From Puniceicoccales bacterium (GTDB lineage: Bacteria > Verrucomicrobiota > Verrucomicrobiia > Opitutales > UBA953): a stretch of 9,729 nucleotides of DNA. Numbering within the stretch: the stretch's first letter is position 1; each line of letters opens with the position of its first letter. Both the position numbers and the translations under genes were made by a program. Location: positions 1 through 9,729 of the forward strand of contig JAITIB010000081.1 in assembly GCA_031279675.1 (NCBI GenBank). The letters run 5' to 3'. Below, one piece after another: positions 6,869 through 9,729 of the stretch. Under the pieces are notes generated by a model. That model had not been told where the DNA came from, did no database searches, and saw only the letters and a program-made list of their open reading frames with translations.

Positions 6869-6883
6869 TGAGAACGAGTTTCA
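6869..6883. promoter_or_regulatory. Imperfect inverted repeat before feoA (tentative operator)
   Basis: TGAGAACGAGTTTCA, a short imperfect dyad ending 3 nt before the feoA start codon. It could be a metal-regulator site, but it does not match the Fur consensus well and also occupies the ribosome-binding region. No strong Shine-Dalgarno site is visible. Confidence 0.15.
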
Positions 6884-6886
6884 ATC

Positions 6887-7114
6887 ATGGACATTTCCTC
6901 CCTTAAAGTCGGACAGAGGGCGCGCGTCGTGCATCTGCACGCGTCGCAACCGGCAGAGCAACGGCTCATGGCCCTTGGGCTGATGCCGGGCGTGATTGTC
7001 AGGCTGGCGCGCGTGGCCCCGCTCGGGGATCCGATTGCCATCGAGTTCCGCGGCCAGTGTGTGAGCATGCGCAAACGCGAGGCGGGCGTGGTCGAAGTGG
7101 AGCCGCTGGGTTGA
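6887..7114 (+). CDS. feoA: Ferrous iron transport protein FeoA
   Basis: Small cytosolic SH3-like protein that assists FeoB in Fe(II) uptake. The 75 residues show the family pattern: an early LKVGQRARVVHL strand, QRLMALGLMPGVIVRLARV, then APLGDPIAIEFRG and a final strand SMRKREAGVVEVE. The length is normal for free-standing FeoA. It lies 66 bp after the secreted-protein gene and 10 bp before feoB, so co-transcription with feoB is near certain and read-through from the pstC cluster is possible. No recognisable Fur box is seen upstream. Confidence 0.93.
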   Translation: MDISSLKVGQRARVVHLHASQPAEQRLMALGLMPGVIVRLARVAPLGDPIAIEFRGQCVSMRKREAGVVEVEPLG

Positions 7115-7124
7115 AGACTGTCCG

Positions 7125-9410
7125 ATGGCCAAGGCACCCTCACGCGCACCGCTTGTCGCCCTGATCGGGAATCCCAATGCCGGAAAATCCACGCTCTTCA
7201 ACGCGTTGACCGGGTTGCGCCAGCGCATCGGGAATTACCCCGGGGTGACGGTGGAGCGCAAATCGGGCTGGATGACATTGCCGGACGGGGAACGCGTGGA
7301 GGTGCTGGATTTGCCGGGACTTTACAGCCTTGCGGCATCCTCTCCCGACGAGCGCATCGTGATTGACACACTCTGCGGACGGATCGGCGCGGAACGGATT
7401 CCCGACGCGGTCGTATGCGTGGTGGATTGCACGAACCTGCTTCGCAACCTGTTCCTCGCCTCGCAGGTGGCCGAGCTCGGGATTCCGATGATGCTCGTGC
7501 TCAACCAGGCCGATGTGGCGCGGAAGCGGGGCGTGGAGATTGACACAGGGCGCTTCTCGGAACGCCTCGGGGGGATCCCCGTCGTGCCCGCCTCGGCATG
7601 GCACGGCGAGGGAATCGCGTCATTGAAGGGAGCGCTGGCGGGAGTGCTGGAAAAAAGAACGCCCATGCGACGCATCCTGTGGAACGAGGGAGTCGCGGAG
7701 GCATTGCGAATTTTGCGCGAAGGCTTGATGCGCGAAAAGGACGGCGGGGCCGCCGCGGTCCCGGACGCGATGCTGCAGAGGATGATTTTTGACGCGACAC
7801 CCGACCCGGGCGGCGGATGGCTGGACGGGCCCGCGCAGGCGCACACGGGGAGGCGGAGGCTCGTGCTCGCGGCGCGCGAACGCATCCGGCACGCGGGACT
7901 CAACCCGTTTGCCGCGGAGGCGGTGTTGCACTACGAGCGAATGGGCGCGGTGATTGAGGGGATTGTGGTGGAGCGCGCCAAGGAGGGCGGGCACACGTTT
8001 TCGCAACGGCTCGACGAAGTGCTTTTGAGCCGGATACTCGGGACGGCGATTCTCCTTGTCGCGATGGCAGGCATGTTTGCCTCCGTGTTCTGGCTGGCCG
8101 AAATTCCCAAAGGCTGGCTGGAAACGCTGTTCGCGGGGATCGGCGCAGGCATCGAGCCCTGGATGGAGGAGATGCCGGCGTTGCGCAGCCTCGTGATTGA
8201 GGGCGTCATCGGCGGCGTGGGCGCGTTCATGAGTTTTCTCCCGCAGATCCTGATCCTGTTCTTCTTCATCACCCTGCTGGAGAACACCGGATACATGGCG
8301 CGGGCGGCGTTTTTAATGGACCGCCTCTTCTCATGGTGCGGGTTGAACGGAAAATGTTTTGTGCCCATGCTCTCCGGCTACGCCTGCGCCGTGCCCTCCG
8401 TGCTCGCCACCCGCACGATCGAGGACCCGCGGGCACGGGTCATAACGATCTTCCTCATCCCATTCATGAGCTGTTCGGCGCGCCTGCCCGTATATACCCT
8501 GATGACAACGGCGTTCGTGGTGCCGCAGGCAGGCGCGTTCAAAGGCGCCATGGTCATGGTCGGGATGTATCTGGTCGGGCTGGTGGTGGCAATTCCGGTG
8601 GCGTGGGTGCTGACACGCGTCGTATTGCGGATACGCGTCCGCTCCTTCGTGCTCGAATTGCCGCGTTACCAGATACCGCGCGCGCGCGACGTGCTCTGGC
8701 GCATGTGGCAGGCGGGCGCGGAATTTGTGAAACGCGCGGGGACGATCATCTTCGCAATAACAGTGATCGTCTGGGCGCTCCTGTATTTCCCGCACACCAC
8801 GGAAACGGCGGTGACAACGCGCAAGGTATTCATCGAGGAACTCTCCGGATCGACGGGAAAAACCCCCGGACAGATCGAGGCGGCATTGGCGGAGGAAAGC
8901 GCAACCGCCCGCCAGGACGGCGCCACGGAGGCGGGCCCGCTCACGAAGGCACTCGAACACCGCGTGAGCGCCGCACACATCGAGGACAGCTACCTCGGAC
9001 GGTTTGGCAAAGCCGTCCAGCCAGTATTTGCCCCCGCGGGCTTTGACTGGAAGATCACCGTGGGCGTGCTGGCCAGTTTTCCTGCACGCGAAGTCATCGT
9101 CTCCACACTCGGCATCACCTACAGCCTCGGCGCCGAGGCCGGGGCGGACAGTGACGCCCTTCACGCGGCAATGGCAAAGTCCACATGGAAAAGCGGCCCC
9201 CGCGCGGGCGCCCCCATATTCACGATTCCGGTGGTAATGGGCATCATGGTGTTTTTCGCCCTATGCTCCCAGTGCGGCGCAACCCTCGCGGTGATTGCCA
9301 AGGAAGCAGGCTGGCGCTGGGCCGCCGCCTCGTTCGTGTGCATGACAACGCTCGCATGGCTCGCAGCCGTCGCCTGTTACCAGGCAGGCCGCCTGCTGGG
9401 ATGCGCGTAG
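7125..9410 (+). CDS. feoB: Ferrous iron transporter FeoB
   Basis: Inner-membrane Fe(II) transporter with an N-terminal GTPase domain. The 761 residues are close to the E. coli length. G1 is GNPNAGKST (15-23), G2 is Thr42 in PGVTVERK, G3 is DLPG (62-65) and G4 is NQAD (127-130). A GDI-like linker domain follows, to about residue 300. The membrane domain starts at about 305. It has the conserved ENTGYMARAAFLMDRLF segment, Cys421 in GYACAVPSV and Cys450 in PFMSCSARLP, the two Cys-bearing motifs of the family. The C-terminal gate repeat contains ASFPAREVIVSTLG. A charged loop rich in Glu and Ala (about residues 565-625) precedes the final membrane part. No FeoC gene follows; the stop codon touches an RT remnant on the other strand. 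All key motifs are intact, so it is probably functional. Confidence 0.97.
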   Translation: MAKAPSRAPLVALIGNPNAGKSTLFNALTGLRQRIGNYPGVTVERKSGWMTLPDGERVEVLDLPGLYSLAASSPDERIVIDTLCGRIGAERIPDAVVCVVDCTNLLRNLFLASQVAELGIPMMLVLNQADVARKRGVEIDTGRFSERLGGIPVVPASAWHGEGIASLKGALAGVLEKRTPMRRILWNEGVAEALRILREGLMREKDGGAAAVPDAMLQRMIFDATPDPGGGWLDGPAQAHTGRRRLVLAARERIRHAGLNPFAAEAVLHYERMGAVIEGIVVERAKEGGHTFSQRLDEVLLSRILGTAILLVAMAGMFASVFWLAEIPKGWLETLFAGIGAGIEPWMEEMPALRSLVIEGVIGGVGAFMSFLPQILILFFFITLLENTGYMARAAFLMDRLFSWCGLNGKCFVPMLSGYACAVPSVLATRTIEDPRARVITIFLIPFMSCSARLPVYTLMTTAFVVPQAGAFKGAMVMVGMYLVGLVVAIPVAWVLTRVVLRIRVRSFVLELPRYQIPRARDVLWRMWQAGAEFVKRAGTIIFAITVIVWALLYFPHTTETAVTTRKVFIEELSGSTGKTPGQIEAALAEESATARQDGATEAGPLTKALEHRVSAAHIEDSYLGRFGKAVQPVFAPAGFDWKITVGVLASFPAREVIVSTLGITYSLGAEAGADSDALHAAMAKSTWKSGPRAGAPIFTIPVVMGIMVFFALCSQCGATLAVIAKEAGWRWAAASFVCMTTLAWLAAVACYQAGRLLGCA

Positions 9411-9520
9411 CGCACACGCACGCGCCCGTCGGGGAAGGACACAAAGCCCACGAAATCCACGCCGCGCTCCGTCCGCGCCAACCGGTATTTCTCGGGGTGT
9501 ATGTTCAGGCGCAAGCCCCC
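9410..9520 (-). pseudogene. Reverse transcriptase C-terminal fragment
   Basis: Minus-strand codons read GLRLNIHPEKYRLARTERG, then VDFVGFVSFPDGRVRVR. This is the characteristic stretch that follows the catalytic core in many bacterial RNA-directed DNA polymerases: LxLxPxK, then GVxFLGF, then P...RVR. Only about 37 residues remain. One end runs into the feoB stop codon, where the homology ceases; the other meets a cassette-type hairpin at 9515-9527. No YADD catalytic motif is present, so it is a dead remnant. I cannot assign the RT class (retron, group II, DGR or other). Confidence 0.6.
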
Positions 9521-9527
9521 AAGGGGC
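9515..9527 (-). repeat. Isolated cassette-type hairpin, variant loop
   Basis: GCCCCCAAGGGGC forms a perfect 5-bp stem with a CAA loop. It is followed by GTCACC, close to the GTCATG that follows the same hairpin in copy 1 (1402-1420). It is probably a degraded cassette copy in reverse orientation at the RT-remnant junction. Confidence 0.5.
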
Positions 9528-9574
9528 GTCACCGAACCAGCACGCCATGAACAAGGCGCCATTGAGTCCATTGC

Positions 9575-9654
9575 GCCCTTTCAGGGCTCGCAAATAAATG
9601 ATTCCAGAATCCCGGGGCGTTGCCCCGGGCTATCGCATGGCGCCCCGTTGGGGC
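9575..9654 (+). repeat. Three-hairpin repeat cassette, copy 3
   Basis: The hairpins are GCCCTTTCAGGGC (9575-9587), CCCGGGGCGTTGCCCCGGG (9611-9629) and GCCCCGTTGGGGC (9642-9654), again with 23- and 12-nt spacers and 80 bp in total. The 23-nt spacer shares AAATAAATG and 17 of 23 positions with copy 1 read on the minus strand. The 12-nt spacer CTATCGCATGGC matches copy 1 at 10 of 12. Confidence 0.9.
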
Positions 9655-9690
9655 TTCCCCGGTGCGCTTTTGCCCGCGCACACCATTGCC

Positions 9691-9726
9691 GTTGCCCCGG
9701 GCTGTCACATGACGCCCCGTTGGGGC
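9691..9726 (+). repeat. Truncated three-hairpin cassette, copy 4
   Basis: Only the last 11 bases of the 19-base hairpin (GTTGCCCCGGG, 9691-9701) remain, followed by the 12-nt spacer CTGTCACATGAC and a complete GCCCCGTTGGGGC (9714-9726). The first hairpin is absent. The repeat block appears to continue past the window edge. Confidence 0.8.
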
Positions 9727-9729
9727 TGG

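Noticed and set aside
8331..9164. 277-residue minus-strand open frame opposite feoB
   Set aside because: Antisense shadow of the FeoB membrane domain, with no independent protein features.

Overview
The window looks like a chromosomal segment of a GC-rich Verrucomicrobiota bacterium, most likely from the Opitutaceae. This is inferred from the style of the GH29 fucosidase, the PstC and FeoB sequences, the damaged 'NRGDFLETLG'-type signal peptide and the abundant hairpin repeats. No taxonomic marker gene is present, so the placement is only moderately certain.

Layout, left to right. (1) The 3' part of a GH29 alpha-L-fucosidase gene (1-1368), open at the left edge. (2) Two 80-bp, three-hairpin repeat cassettes facing each other with exact dyad geometry (1402-1621). 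(3) An AT-richer island, about 1650-3600 (19 of 60 bases are G+C at 2641-2700, against 41 of 60 at 6481-6540). It holds a 5'-truncated, frameshifted remnant of a Cys-rich protein on + and, convergent to it, a calpain-like (peptidase C2-like) cysteine protease gene on -. The protease's signal-peptide segment lies in another frame, joined to the body through a GGGG run and preceded by an 11-base G/C tract. (4) A GC-rich stretch (about 3781-4269) with small hairpins and no convincing gene. (5) A co-directional + strand cluster: pstC, a 20-codon ORF with ATGA overlaps at both ends, a secreted protein of unknown function, feoA and feoB. (6) A short reverse-transcriptase C-terminal fragment on -, directly against the feoB stop codon, followed by one complete and one truncated copy of the same hairpin cassette running to the right edge.

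How the genes fit together. feoA and feoB form a standard ferrous iron uptake pair. pstC encodes one phosphate ABC permease subunit, but pstA, pstB and pstS are not in the window, and the spot where pstA would be expected holds only the 20-codon ORF, so the pst operon may be broken here. The island and the repeat blocks look like accessory DNA inserted between ordinary metabolic genes.

The most unusual signals are the fixed-geometry hairpin cassette, the RT fragment beside one copy of it, and the homopolymer-interrupted secreted protease gene, which could be phase variable, decayed or affected by homopolymer sequencing error.
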